Part shown: in pieces, positions 1-8,822 of the stretch | How the letters are laid out: each line of letters starts with the position of its first letter | How positions within the stretch are numbered: the stretch's first letter is position 1 | Source of the DNA: Symbiodinium natans | Lineage: Eukaryota > Sar > Dinophyceae > Suessiales > Symbiodiniaceae | DNA length: 64,000 bases | NCBI GenBank assembly: GCA_905221605.1 | Contig: CAJNDS010002178.1 | Location: 10,001-74,000, forward strand | Reading direction: 5' to 3' | Notes under the pieces: generated by a model | Told to the model about the DNA's origin: nothing | The model's input: the letters and a program-made list of their open reading frames with translations, nothing else | Databases searched by the model: none | Position numbers and translations under genes: made by a program

Positions 1-326
1 CTTCGGGAGCCTTAGGGAGTAGTGGGGAGTATTTGGGAACCTTGGGTTACACACCCCCTTGCCCCTCCCTTAAAATCCTTTCAATTTATAGGTTTAAGCT
101 GTCTAGGGTATAGGGTTTAGGGTTTAGGCTTTAGGGCTTAAGGTGTTGGGTCGGTTCGGCGTTCAGATTTTCGAGGTTCAGCGTTTAGAGCTACCCTCAT
201 TTGAGGCTTTCGTCGCACAAATGTTATGTATAGCTATTGATATTCCTGGCTCTCTCCAGTGTTTTTCGGGTTTCAGGTTCAGGGTTTAGGGTTTAGGGTT
301 TAGGGTTTAGGGTTTAGGGTTTAGGG
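1..326. repeat. Left-edge repeat-rich DNA ending in a TTTAGGG array
   Basis: No gene is seen. Positions 1-280 are mixed sequence with scattered single telomere-like units (about 110-140 and 265-290). From about 281 to 326 the sequence is a clean TTTAGGG array on the plus strand. That array is interrupted by element E1, whose other side (9177 onward) continues the same array. Confidence 0.9.
322..326. repeat. E1 target-site duplication, left copy (TAGGG)
   Basis: TAGGG directly precedes the 3' LTR of E1 and is repeated at 9177-9181 directly after the 5' LTR. Because the target is a TTTAGGG array, the duplication alone is weak evidence, but its 5-bp length matches the unambiguous CCTAC duplication of E2. 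Confidence 0.7.
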
Positions 327-616
327 TACGGGGGGACAACCAAGGAAGGAAATCAACTCCCCTAATCGCCCTGAACTTATATTTCCCAGATCGAACCAAG
401 AAACAAACAAGAACACGGATAAGAGCAACCCAGGGGGGAAGGAAAGGGGGAAGGAATCCACACCCTTACCAAACCCTAAGAACCCAGGCACTATTTTTTG
501 AACTTGTGGCTTTCTGTTCAAGCCCATCTTAATCAGCCAAACATGATTTACGGGTTCATTAACCCTTCCAACTCTCAACACTAACTCTTTTCTACAATAC
601 CAATTGCAGCTCCGCA
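327..616 (-). repeat. E1 3' LTR (290 bp)
   Basis: Direct repeat of 8890-9176. Read on the minus strand it begins TGCGGAGC and ends CCCCGTA, a TG start with a non-canonical TA end. By eye the two copies differ at one place only: this copy has the 14-base string CTTAATCAGCCAAA (plus strand, 528-541) where the 5' LTR has the 11-base CTTGAGCCAAA (9091-9101). The difference falls inside a match to the dinoflagellate spliced leader. A frame without stops runs across the LTR in both copies. Confidence 0.92.
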
Positions 617-626
617 CTCCCCCTGT
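617..626 (-). other. E1 polypurine tract
   Basis: On the minus strand ACAGGGGGAG directly precedes the 3' LTR start TGCGGAGC. Position and composition fit a plus-strand DNA primer of an LTR retroelement. Confidence 0.75.
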
Positions 627-859
627 CCTAGGATTTCCTAGGACACATTGGAGATGCAGATCTTTTGGCCAAAAACTGCCATTAAGGCAGCAGCCAGCTG
701 CTTGAAATGCATGTTGTGGTTTAACGTCTTCCAGGACGGAATTATAGCACATTGGCTAACCTACTACCCATAGAGAATCTCTTTTCACCATGATCCTCTC
801 ATCACTGAAGACTCCTTGGCCTTCTTCACCACAAACCGTGGTCTTCGCTACGCGAAAAG
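627..859 (-). other. E1 3' non-coding segment
   Basis: About 230 bases between the last recognisable ORF and the polypurine tract. No domain or motif is recognised. A frame stays open here into the LTR, but it lacks features that would support a protein. Confidence 0.5.
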
Positions 860-982
860 CTACTGACTTCTACTATCAGGGATTTCCATACCCTTAATAG
901 TAACCACCACATTGTCAGCACATTGGCTGTTCCAGCGCACCTGTCTCCAGAAAGAGAAAAACCATCCCTTCATCCATACCAT
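860..982 (-). CDS. E1 ORF6, small Trp-rich ORF (40 aa)
   Basis: Starts with ATG four bases after the ORF5 stop, in a different frame. The 40-residue product is rich in Trp and aromatic residues near its start (WMKGWFFSFW). No family is recognised. It is included because it continues the chain of closely spaced ORFs on the same strand. It is short enough to be a chance ORF, and its proximity to ORF5 is the only support. Confidence 0.3.
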   Translation of the reverse strand: MVWMKGWFFSFWRQVRWNSQCADNVVVTIKGMEIPDSRSQ

Positions 983-986
983 CCAA

Positions 987-1220
987 TCACTTCTTTTTCC
1001 GATTGTTGGCAATCTTGAGGTGAAGTTGCAGCAGAATATACTCCAGGTCCGAAACTGTAAGAACAGGATCCTGTACGCCCCTTTGAATTGAGGATACCAA
1101 TCCTTCTCTCTTTGCGTCCTCAATCGCCTGGCAAGATTGACCCAGCTCTTCATTCGCAGTGGCAGACCCTGGTGCATCCGCATCAGATGGACGATCCTTT
1201 TCCTCAGGATCTTGCACCAT
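987..1220 (-). CDS. E1 ORF5, small hypothetical protein (77 aa)
   Basis: The ATG at 1220-1218 overlaps the TAA stop of ORF4 by one base (TAATG), in the -1 frame relative to ORF4. The product is acidic at first (DPEEKDRPSDADAPG), then has a probable helix (NEELGQSCQAIEDAKREGL), and ends in a Lys-rich tail (NNRKKK). No known domain is recognised. The TAATG arrangement is a classic termination-reinitiation overlap and is the main reason to take this small ORF seriously. Confidence 0.5.
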   Translation of the reverse strand: MVQDPEEKDRPSDADAPGSATANEELGQSCQAIEDAKREGLVSSIQRGVQDPVLTVSDLEYILLQLHLKIANNRKKK

Positions 1221-3157
1221 TACCACCTCTTCTTTTTGGGACTCTGACTTTTCTCCCTCTTCTTTGTCTTTCCACCGACATTTGACTTTGTGCGCGTCTT
1301 CGAGGATTTTTCCACTGCAGAAGCCACCACATTGGATGTTGATCCACCCTTCTCAATGATCGTCGGCATCTTCTTCGGCTTTGGAACCATGAGAGTGTAA
1401 GGATCTTCGATAGCTGCAGCTTTCCTCTTCTTTTTTACCTTTTTCTTCTCTTCTTCAACGGCAACCTCCGTCTCCGAAGTCTCAACCACTCCTTTTTCGG
1501 CAGGAATATCCGTGCTGGACTCCCTTTCTAGGGACCTCTTTTTGCCTCTTTTGGAATCCTTTTCCTCTCCCAAATTGGCTCGCTCATACCATATCCTCAG
1601 GTCATTGACCCATTCTTCCACCTCCGCGAGCGAAACCTCATACGACTTCACTACTTCGAGAAGTTCCAGCACGGTCAACATTTCAGTGGTCCACGAAACC
1701 CATTCTTGATCCATTTGGTCAGCATCTCCAGTGAACTTCAGGAGTTTGAACAATGGGTCCGCCTCTGCTCGAGCCAAATCTGGCTTGCCACCGGACAAAA
1801 ATGAAATCGCCTCCATCAACAGTTCCGTCATCTTGGTCTCTTCGTCATAAACCATAAAATCCTCCTCATCATCATCGAACTGTTCAGGAGAGATCTCCTT
1901 TTCTCCACCATTTGCACCAGACTTTCTCCTTGGACCATCCCTTGGGGGCGTCCTTGGAGACCTTGGCCTCTGTTCTTCCAGCGGAACACCATGCTCGAAG
2001 ACACACCTGTCACCAAATCGACACTTCCCAGACCGAGCAAACTGGACGCACCTCACACCAGTTGCATCATGCGAGAACCCACAATCCTTTCCAGCGAAAC
2101 ATTCTCTCCCTGCCACATAGTATTTGCACCAATATGAATGTAGCACCACATCATCTTCGGAATGGATGAATTTGCAGTCGTCACCAAATTTGCAGCGATC
2201 TTTCCCCTTGCCGAACCAATAGCAGAAGCCCTTCTTCCTCTTCTCCAAGCGCTCTGCCTCATACCGGTCCATAGGGCGATTGTGCTCTACATGAACATTG
2301 CCATGTACCTGGGGACTGCTCCCTTCACCCGACGTGCTATCAGTATTTGGTGCTTGGAGTACAGCTGGAAAACCTGGCCTTGGTCCTACCACCTTCATGA
2401 TCGGTTTTCCGCCAACTCCTGAGCCATGCTGAGACGATCCAAAAACATTGAACATCTTCGTGAAGGCCTTTCTAGTGCCAATCTTCTGCACCCTTTTGAT
2501 TGGACGTTTCATTGCTCCAACCTTGCATCCAGATGCGTTTAAACGACACAACCTCCTATAACCAACTCTATGTCCCTTCTTCCAAAGAGCCATAAGAATT
2601 TTAGAGGCAGTAACATTCTCCACCTCTACCTTTTCCAATGGTCCCTCACTTCCCGGAACAAACCCATCCATATCTGAAGACCTTTTCATCTTTTTTGACA
2701 CCACTTCGTCGAGGTAGTCTTCCGAGATCCAGGGTAAGTTCCCCTTAGAGGAAGGATTGTCATCATTGTTTGGTCCTTCACCAGGATACCCTTTTGTGCT
2801 GTCAAAGATCTTACCAGTAGTGCGGTCCTGCATAGAGAAATTCGAAGCCACGCGGGAGTATACTGACCACAAGAAAATCCTTGTGTCCGCCAGTCTTGAT
2901 GACCCACTGGATGTCTCCTCTTCCGGAGAAACTTCTGGCGCTTTGCCATCCCCTCCAGTGTCACCACTTGTCTCACCTCCAGCATCTTCAATGGAAATAA
3001 GGGATTCATTGTTCCCTTGATCAAGCACCGCACCCTCTGGTCCAAGAACTTCCAGCACCGCTGTCGAAGGATCCACCTCTTCATCAGCATCGTCGTCCAT
3101 CCTTCTCCAGAGAGCCTCCAATTGGTCCGCACAAGTCGCCGCTTGAAGGAACTCCAT
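1220..3157 (-). CDS. E1 ORF4, triple CCCH zinc-finger protein with basic tail (645 aa)
   Basis: The ATG at 3157 overlaps the TGA stop of ORF3 (TGATG). Three CCCH fingers lie in tandem at about residues 312-332, 344-363 and 370-389. The first is C-x9-C-x5-C-x3-H (FCYWFGKGKDRC then KFGDDCKFIH), followed by C-x8-C-x5-C-x3-H units. CCCH fingers of this kind usually bind RNA. The N-terminal half is acidic and low in complexity, with a basic patch near residues 200-240 (KRPIKRVQKIGTRKAF). The C-terminus is very Lys-rich (VKKKRKAAA and KREKSQSPKKKRW), resembling nuclear-localisation or nucleic-acid-binding tails. A likely role is RNA binding or packaging, in the manner of a Gag nucleocapsid. No enzymatic domain is seen. 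The ORF has no internal stops, which suggests recent function. Confidence 0.8.
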   Translation of the reverse strand: MEFLQAATCADQLEALWRRMDDDADEEVDPSTAVLEVLGPEGAVLDQGNNESLISIEDAGGETSGDTGGDGKAPEVSPEEETSSGSSRLADTRIFLWSVYSRVASNFSMQDRTTGKIFDSTKGYPGEGPNNDDNPSSKGNLPWISEDYLDEVVSKKMKRSSDMDGFVPGSEGPLEKVEVENVTASKILMALWKKGHRVGYRRLCRLNASGCKVGAMKRPIKRVQKIGTRKAFTKMFNVFGSSQHGSGVGGKPIMKVVGPRPGFPAVLQAPNTDSTSGEGSSPQVHGNVHVEHNRPMDRYEAERLEKRKKGFCYWFGKGKDRCKFGDDCKFIHSEDDVVLHSYWCKYYVAGRECFAGKDCGFSHDATGVRCVQFARSGKCRFGDRCVFEHGVPLEEQRPRSPRTPPRDGPRRKSGANGGEKEISPEQFDDDEEDFMVYDEETKMTELLMEAISFLSGGKPDLARAEADPLFKLLKFTGDADQMDQEWVSWTTEMLTVLELLEVVKSYEVSLAEVEEWVNDLRIWYERANLGEEKDSKRGKKRSLERESSTDIPAEKGVVETSETEVAVEEEKKKVKKKRKAAAIEDPYTLMVPKPKKMPTIIEKGGSTSNVVASAVEKSSKTRTKSNVGGKTKKREKSQSPKKKRW

Positions 3158-5343
3158 CAACCGAGCCCTCCCGCGCTGCCAGAGAATTCCGAAACCATCA
3201 CCGACCCTTGGGCTCCAAGATTCAGGAATGGGTGAACCATTTTGGCTACCCTCGCCATAAGTTCAATGTGAACTTCCATGCCTGGACTGCGGCTCCAATC
3301 ATAGGCAATTGCCTCCATAGCAGTTCCAAACTTGTCAGTATTCTTGAATTCCCCTTCCAAACCAGGAGACAACAAGGCACCCATCACCGAAAGAGGATAA
3401 TTCCCCACCGCCGGCAAGCACGGGTTGTCATGGAACGAATGATGCAGGTCACTATAATGTCCTTGATCTCTCCTTTGAAAAAGGAGTGCTCCAGTCCCTA
3501 GCTGGGCATTCATTTCATCCACTTGAACCATTTCAGCACATATCCTCTGCGCCATGTACGCCATTGCTGGCCAGACGGAACGATCGGTAAGACCGCGACG
3601 CATAACCCAATCAGTTGTTGGCGACTGAATCAGCGTCCTTGGATCATACACCAGAACTACCATCGCACCGTCACCCATTGACTGATCAGCATCGTCCTCC
3701 AGTGCCAGGTTCTCATCCTGTTCGCTTGCACCCTCGGATGACATGCTAATAACCAAATTTCGATCCATCTTATTGGACCCTTTTTGGCAGTCTCTTTGCC
3801 CCACCGGCAACTTGCCAACTGCAACCTTCCAATAAATCCGAGTCAGAAGGCCTTTAACCAGCAATTGCTGAAGGTCATTCCTCACCGGACTACCCTCCAA
3901 TATCTTCGCATCATCACCACGGAGTTCATTGCTCCCACCTTCTCCTTCTTTTTGGTCAGTCTCCTCGCCAGAAATCTGTACTGCTCCTTCCGGCGCCGTC
4001 TCCTGTCCAGCCACTTCTTGCCCAGGAAGAACTTGAGCGCTTTCAGATACATTCACCTGTCCAGCAACACCTTGCCCAGGTAAAACCTCATCCGTGGAGC
4101 CCACCGCCAGCGAACCAACCATAACTGAACCATTCCTTGCTCTTTTTTGAGACCGTTCAGCTCGACGAGAAGGTTGTGGTAGCGAAAAAACTTGTGAAGT
4201 CACTTCTTGGCGGGTCTCCCCCCGCGACGCTTTGTCGCGCCCTTCGCCAAGGTGAACCGATTTTTTCGGCCCGTCATTGGAGCCTGAAGAACCACTTTGC
4301 GGAACATTGCCACGATTCGCAGTTCTCTGTGAATCCCTTTCTTGCAAAAAGATTTCCTTCAGGCGTTGTACGGCATTGGTCTCCTCTTCGCTTGAATCGC
4401 TTGAGGAAGCGGCATACGAGACCAAAGCCTCCGCCTGTTCATCATCATCCACCACATCTGCCCACGCTCTGCTGAACCGATACGACAACCCACCACGAGG
4501 CTTCAGTTCCAGTGGCTTCGGCTTTTCCACCACTTCCGCCGGTTGCACTCGTCGTTGTGACCGAGAGCGTGGCACCTGTCGCACCTGTTTTTTGTCCAGC
4601 AAGGGCCTTCCCCTTCTCACAGGGTTTGATCTTGACCGATACTTTTTTGTTGGTGGATTCACCGGCGGCATTCCAACTCCCACCAACCGCAGCTTCTGTA
4701 CGCACAACGGAGACCTCTGCGCAAGCGTCCAACCATCACGGTACCTGACCTTATCAAAAAGCTCCCGATAGGAGCCTCTCGGCATAGTTTTTGCACCGGA
4801 GTCTTCAGCTTCACGCACCTGAGTGAGGGTTCCCACCGTCGCTCTTCCAGTTCCTTTGTTCCCAGAAGATTGTTGTACCCGTACAGATGCATCAGAAGGA
4901 ACTGCCTTTTCCGGTCCTCCCGGGCGATATCGGACATCACCAACCAATTGCAGAATTTTGCATGCGGTCACTTTGTTGATCCCTTTGTCAACCAAATCTT
5001 CCACAAAGATGAACTCTTGCAAGTCCGACACATTGGTCACACCAAGCGTAATCATCACCTCACTTACATGAGGGGTATACACCCACAGGTGCGCGTTGCG
5101 AGCCATCCAATTTTCAATTGGCTCCTCCGGATTTTGAAGCTGAGTACCAGTGGATGCAGCCACCGAATTCTTTTGTTCATCAGCTTCTGCTTCATCCAGA
5201 ATACCTTTTTCACCATCTTTTTGTGACACATTGGCCATTTGCAGCGCTTTTGGTGCCGAGGATGAGGAAGATTCAGCTCCCCCACTCGCAGGTGGCTGAA
5301 AAGTGCTTCTATCCGTAATCTCCCATCCTCTCTCTTTTTTCAA
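3157..5343 (-). CDS. E1 ORF3, SAM-like domain protein of unknown function (about 728 codons)
   Basis: The frame opens at 5343 and has no ATG near its start; the first is at about residue 36. It overlaps the end of ORF2 by 35 bases in the +1 frame, next to an AAAAAA run, so it may be reached by frameshifting rather than by its own start. Residues 92-135 look like a SAM-type helical domain (HVSEVMITLGVTNVSDLQEF onward, ending CKILQLV). A basic region follows at about 220-270 (SRSNPVRRGRPLLDKK), then an acidic low-complexity part. The C-terminal 200 residues look globular (SVWPAMAYMAQRICAEMVQV) but match no family I recognise. The ORF ends in TGA within the TGATG overlap with ORF4. Confidence 0.7.
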   Translation of the reverse strand: MKKERGWEITDRSTFQPPASGGAESSSSSAPKALQMANVSQKDGEKGILDEAEADEQKNSVAASTGTQLQNPEEPIENWMARNAHLWVYTPHVSEVMITLGVTNVSDLQEFIFVEDLVDKGINKVTACKILQLVGDVRYRPGGPEKAVPSDASVRVQQSSGNKGTGRATVGTLTQVREAEDSGAKTMPRGSYRELFDKVRYRDGWTLAQRSPLCVQKLRLVGVGMPPVNPPTKKYRSRSNPVRRGRPLLDKKQVRQVPRSRSQRRVQPAEVVEKPKPLELKPRGGLSYRFSRAWADVVDDDEQAEALVSYAASSSDSSEEETNAVQRLKEIFLQERDSQRTANRGNVPQSGSSGSNDGPKKSVHLGEGRDKASRGETRQEVTSQVFSLPQPSRRAERSQKRARNGSVMVGSLAVGSTDEVLPGQGVAGQVNVSESAQVLPGQEVAGQETAPEGAVQISGEETDQKEGEGGSNELRGDDAKILEGSPVRNDLQQLLVKGLLTRIYWKVAVGKLPVGQRDCQKGSNKMDRNLVISMSSEGASEQDENLALEDDADQSMGDGAMVVLVYDPRTLIQSPTTDWVMRRGLTDRSVWPAMAYMAQRICAEMVQVDEMNAQLGTGALLFQRRDQGHYSDLHHSFHDNPCLPAVGNYPLSVMGALLSPGLEGEFKNTDKFGTAMEAIAYDWSRSPGMEVHIELMARVAKMVHPFLNLGAQGSVMVSEFSGSAGGLG

Positions 5344-8300
5344 ACCGGACCTGATTGGCCACCTGTACCAAGTGTTTCAGGAGCGACAGCCGCTCCTCTG
5401 ACATCTCGTCATGGGAGTACTTGCAGAAATTTGACCCTTTCCGGCAACGTCCTCTGAGGTAATAATCGAAACAGCAATGGTGGAACCCTGCGTCCCTTAG
5501 TGACTTCCTGGAAGCATTGTCCCAAGCTTTGCCGGGCTCCCAAGTCCCTTCCAATGCTATGTCATCGTTGTGAAGATACCTGCATGTAGTCCCATATTTA
5601 CAACCACCTTGATTGTAATACAGACACAGACGACCTTTTGGCTCACCCGACGTAGGTTCACCCTTTGATGCACCTTTGCCAAAATTGTACTTGGCCCGGA
5701 AGGCTAAATCCTCCCGCTCCTGCTGTGCCTCATCCACTGTACCTTCCTCTGTGGGAGGGTCACCGATGTTCCCATCCTCATCATCAGCTTCTTGGCTATT
5801 CTTTGGATCAGTTGACCCTCCTCCTGGCCAACCTTCACCATAACGACGATGCTCATAGGAACACTCATCACCATTGCGACACCTTCCCCGATTGAAGAAC
5901 TTGCACAGCTTGCTGTATCCAGGTGACAACACAGTCCTTGGAGTCATGTGAGCCTTTTTGTACTGGTCAGGGTCCATGTAGGCTTCCATTGGCTTGTTCT
6001 CCCTTTTGCTCATGGATTGCACTGCACCATCAAGCTCCTGCAAAAATAGCTTGGTGTCCAACCAAAGCGCGTTCCAAAACTCATCTTCCCCTTGATTCAG
6101 CACCGTTGCCACCGCTTCACCCACAACTGGTCGAGAAAATCTCCTTTTTCTGCATGCCAGTTCGAAAAGCGCGTTGTGGTACTGTTTTCGGGAAAAAGTG
6201 GTTAACTTCCCCAAGCCTGTGCTTTCTGTACCATCAGGCTTCCAACCATCATTTTGCAAGATGCCATACGCGCGCCGAGCTTCCGCATTGAGGAATGCCT
6301 GATCTGCAACACACTCCTGTAAATCTTCCATCGGGCGACCCAACAGCATCCCAGTAATTTTGCCAACATAGGCTTCCTCTTCGTTTCCATTCTCCAGAAG
6401 AGCTTTGTAGATCTTTTCTCCATAAAGTTGCCTTTCTTTTCGTTCTTCAGAGGATAACTCCTGTACCACAAGCTCTTCATCGGATTGCTCTTCCTCCTGT
6501 TTCCAGTCCCATTGACCGTTGGAATCTTGGTACCATTGACCAACATACCATGAATTCGTCCACCACGTACTCCAGCCGCTGGGTTTCCATTTCCGCAGCG
6601 TTGAGGAAGAGTCCTCCACGTCCTCTTCCAAAACCAGAAAGGTGTCCAAGATTATGGTACCATCATCTTCCACTAGTTTCACTGTTCCATTGACAGTATC
6701 ACCAAATCTGAACTGACACGTATTGTTCCCTTCTGCAGGAATCAATACATTCAAATCACCAAGGTCCAAAAAGGCTCCATACCCATTGATGCAGCGCACT
6801 AGACCCATGATCTCATCTCCCTCTTGATAGCAATGTGTCCCAGGTGATTCCAAGGCTCCCGCTCGGGGCACTTTCTTTGCATGCTCTTCAGAAACCACCT
6901 CTGTATCATCGGCTCCTGGCGCATCCTTTGTTTTCACCTTTGGGTCACACTGCTCGTCCTGCTCCACGAGTCCCACAAGCTCATCTTTTTTGTGCTCCCG
7001 GACTTCAGGACCTCCCTTTTTCTCCGCCAAAGGCTTTGCCTCATCTGCTGTAATTCGCTCGGTGTCGACATCCGGCGAACTTCCAGACGGCAACACTTCT
7101 CCCTTCATGGGAGTGGACCCATCATTGGAGTCCTTTGTCACACCTTCTGCAGCAGGCAAATCTTCCTCCACTGCAGGGCAATTGAGTCGATCATCCACGG
7201 CAGGCACGCTTTCTTCCACCGCAGGCTCCCTTGGTTCCATGGCTTCCAAAGGAGAATTTCCACCATCGTTGACCACAGCTGCCTCATTGGCTCCGGTGTA
7301 GCCCTTGTCATTTCGTTCCTCGCGGCTAACTTCAGGTTGCACCAGTGCGTCCACCTGTGAACCTCCATCATCAGCTGCTGCGGAGACCTGCGTCCCATTG
7401 TTGCAGTCGCCCGTGGAACGTAACACCATATGCACCTCAACCCGTGCTTCCTTCGCACTCCAGGTAATATCTGGCGCATCGACCCGCGCATCATTGGCGC
7501 TCCAGGCCTCATTTCTCAGATCTTCCGTGTCTCCAGCTATTCCAGAAGCTTCTTTTTCCCCTTGAATGGCAGGAATCTTGGCACCAAACGAAGAGACCTC
7601 CTCAGTCGCAACACACGACCTTTTCCCTCCGTCTTCCGAATCTCCAGGACCACATTCCTGAACGACAGGTACCACATCCACCACTCGCTCTTCTGCAGCC
7701 GACACAGTTCCGATCTCCACATTGGGAATCTTTTCTTCTGGACCTACCGATTCCACCGCTGCCACACCCTCAGAAAGTGCTCCCATTCCTTCCCGATCCA
7801 GATGTTGAGCTCCAGCGATGTCTGCTCGGTTTCCAGGAACCTCCTCCTCATCAGGAGAACCCGAGGTCGGGGCGTCACCACCAGCCCTAGGACCGCTATC
7901 CCTGATAGTAGAGGAAAAATCTTTTTCACCTAAACTATTTACACTACCCTGGAATGCCCTCGTAGACTCAGTCTTCGGAGTAGAGGATGAAGAATCCAGT
8001 GCCGCCTCCATTTCCAGCTCATTGCCCGAAGGAGACCCAACCACCTCGTCACTCTTCATCTTTTCACCTACCACCGGCAATGTCCACTTGCTTTCCTGCG
8101 TATCCAGGCAGTAATAATATTGTCTCCCATCTTCATGGAGGTGCCATTCCCACGTTGTCCCATCGCACGCTTTGATCAGATGCTCGTCTTTCCGAAAACC
8201 ATCCCTTTCAGAGACCTGACGCATCTCGTCCTCCTCTTCGGACAACTGTCGCAACCTCTCAGCCTCCATCTGTAGGATCTCCTCCTCCCCCATGGCGTAT

Positions 8301-8362
8301 TCAGCAGCAGGTGCAGCTTCAAAGCTGTCCGCACCCCTTCTGTTCGTGACCGCTTCCACCAC
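5309..8362 (-). CDS. E1 ORF2, WW / S1-like / MLLE-like / triple CCCH protein (about 1017 codons)
   Basis: The frame opens at 8362, overlapping ORF1 by 44 bases in the +1 frame; the first in-frame ATG is at 8293. Domains in order: a WW domain at about residues 69-96 (aromatic YYY core, closing with WTLP); a long acidic disordered stretch; an S1-like OB fold at about 512-578 (GYGAFLDLGDLNVLIPAEG); a Trp-rich linker at 591-620; and a segment at about 645-702 containing KITGMLLG, closely resembling the MLLE domain of poly(A)-binding protein. Three CCCH fingers follow (Cys820/828/834-His838, Cys913/921/927-His931, Cys964/973/980-His984). In other proteins WW domains bind proline motifs, S1 and CCCH domains bind RNA, and MLLE binds PAM2 peptides of translation and deadenylation factors. 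A role in RNA packaging or translation control is inferred. This combination in an LTR element is very unusual. Confidence 0.8.
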   Translation of the reverse strand: MVEAVTNRRGADSFEAAPAAEYAMGEEEILQMEAERLRQLSEEEDEMRQVSERDGFRKDEHLIKACDGTTWEWHLHEDGRQYYYCLDTQESKWTLPVVGEKMKSDEVVGSPSGNELEMEAALDSSSSTPKTESTRAFQGSVNSLGEKDFSSTIRDSGPRAGGDAPTSGSPDEEEVPGNRADIAGAQHLDREGMGALSEGVAAVESVGPEEKIPNVEIGTVSAAEERVVDVVPVVQECGPGDSEDGGKRSCVATEEVSSFGAKIPAIQGEKEASGIAGDTEDLRNEAWSANDARVDAPDITWSAKEARVEVHMVLRSTGDCNNGTQVSAAADDGGSQVDALVQPEVSREERNDKGYTGANEAAVVNDGGNSPLEAMEPREPAVEESVPAVDDRLNCPAVEEDLPAAEGVTKDSNDGSTPMKGEVLPSGSSPDVDTERITADEAKPLAEKKGGPEVREHKKDELVGLVEQDEQCDPKVKTKDAPGADDTEVVSEEHAKKVPRAGALESPGTHCYQEGDEIMGLVRCINGYGAFLDLGDLNVLIPAEGNNTCQFRFGDTVNGTVKLVEDDGTIILDTFLVLEEDVEDSSSTLRKWKPSGWSTWWTNSWYVGQWYQDSNGQWDWKQEEEQSDEELVVQELSSEERKERQLYGEKIYKALLENGNEEEAYVGKITGMLLGRPMEDLQECVADQAFLNAEARRAYGILQNDGWKPDGTESTGLGKLTTFSRKQYHNALFELACRKRRFSRPVVGEAVATVLNQGEDEFWNALWLDTKLFLQELDGAVQSMSKRENKPMEAYMDPDQYKKAHMTPRTVLSPGYSKLCKFFNRGRCRNGDECSYEHRRYGEGWPGGGSTDPKNSQEADDEDGNIGDPPTEEGTVDEAQQEREDLAFRAKYNFGKGASKGEPTSGEPKGRLCLYYNQGGCKYGTTCRYLHNDDIALEGTWEPGKAWDNASRKSLRDAGFHHCCFDYYLRGRCRKGSNFCKYSHDEMSEERLSLLKHLVQVANQVRFEKRERMGDYG

Positions 8363-8822
8363 CTTGGGAACTCGAAGATGGATCCCTTTTGATCTTGTTC
8401 AGAGGCCTCCTGGCCGCTTGCAGCACTTCTCCAATCAGATCGGTCTGAGACTCTTGGTCTACCATTCGACCCGAAGTCGAAGACGACGGCTGATACCCGT
8501 GTTTGTGCAACACTCGTAAAACAGTCACCTCCATTTCACGATCTATACCACCAGTCGCGTCCCAGTTCCTTTTCTCACCAGGCTTTGGCGATACAGAGAC
8601 AGCACGTCCTTCAGCTTCAGTATTGCTAACCATATCCACATTGGGGTTCATACCCACATTGGGGCTTTCTGCAACCAAGGCTTCTTCCAGATGTTCTTCA
8701 GCGCCGGGAATCACCTCTTCCAACACCGATCTTTCACCCAGAGACTCAGCTGCACCATTTCCAGCTCCACCATTTTGTCCACCATCCGAGGCAGGTTGGA
8801 GCCATCGCTTCGGAGAAGGCAT
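8319..8822 (-). CDS. E1 ORF1, hypothetical protein (167 aa)
   Basis: First ORF after the 5' LTR and primer binding site. The ATG at 8822 begins MPSPKRWLQPASDG; the frame is open upstream to 8855 without an earlier ATG. The product is acidic and low in complexity, with a possible helical segment near DREMEVTVLRVLHKHGYQ. No domain is recognised. Its end overlaps ORF2 by 44 bases, with ORF2 in the +1 frame. It may be the N-terminus of a longer frameshifted polyprotein rather than a separate protein. Confidence 0.55.
   Translation of the reverse strand: MPSPKRWLQPASDGGQNGGAGNGAAESLGERSVLEEVIPGAEEHLEEALVAESPNVGMNPNVDMVSNTEAEGRAVSVSPKPGEKRNWDATGGIDREMEVTVLRVLHKHGYQPSSSTSGRMVDQESQTDLIGEVLQAARRPLNKIKRDPSSSSQGGGSGHEQKGCGQL

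Noticed and set aside
4137-4771. Plus-strand frames of 95-165 codons antisense to E1
   Set aside because: They are shadows of ORF3 on the other strand, without domains or consistent neighbours.
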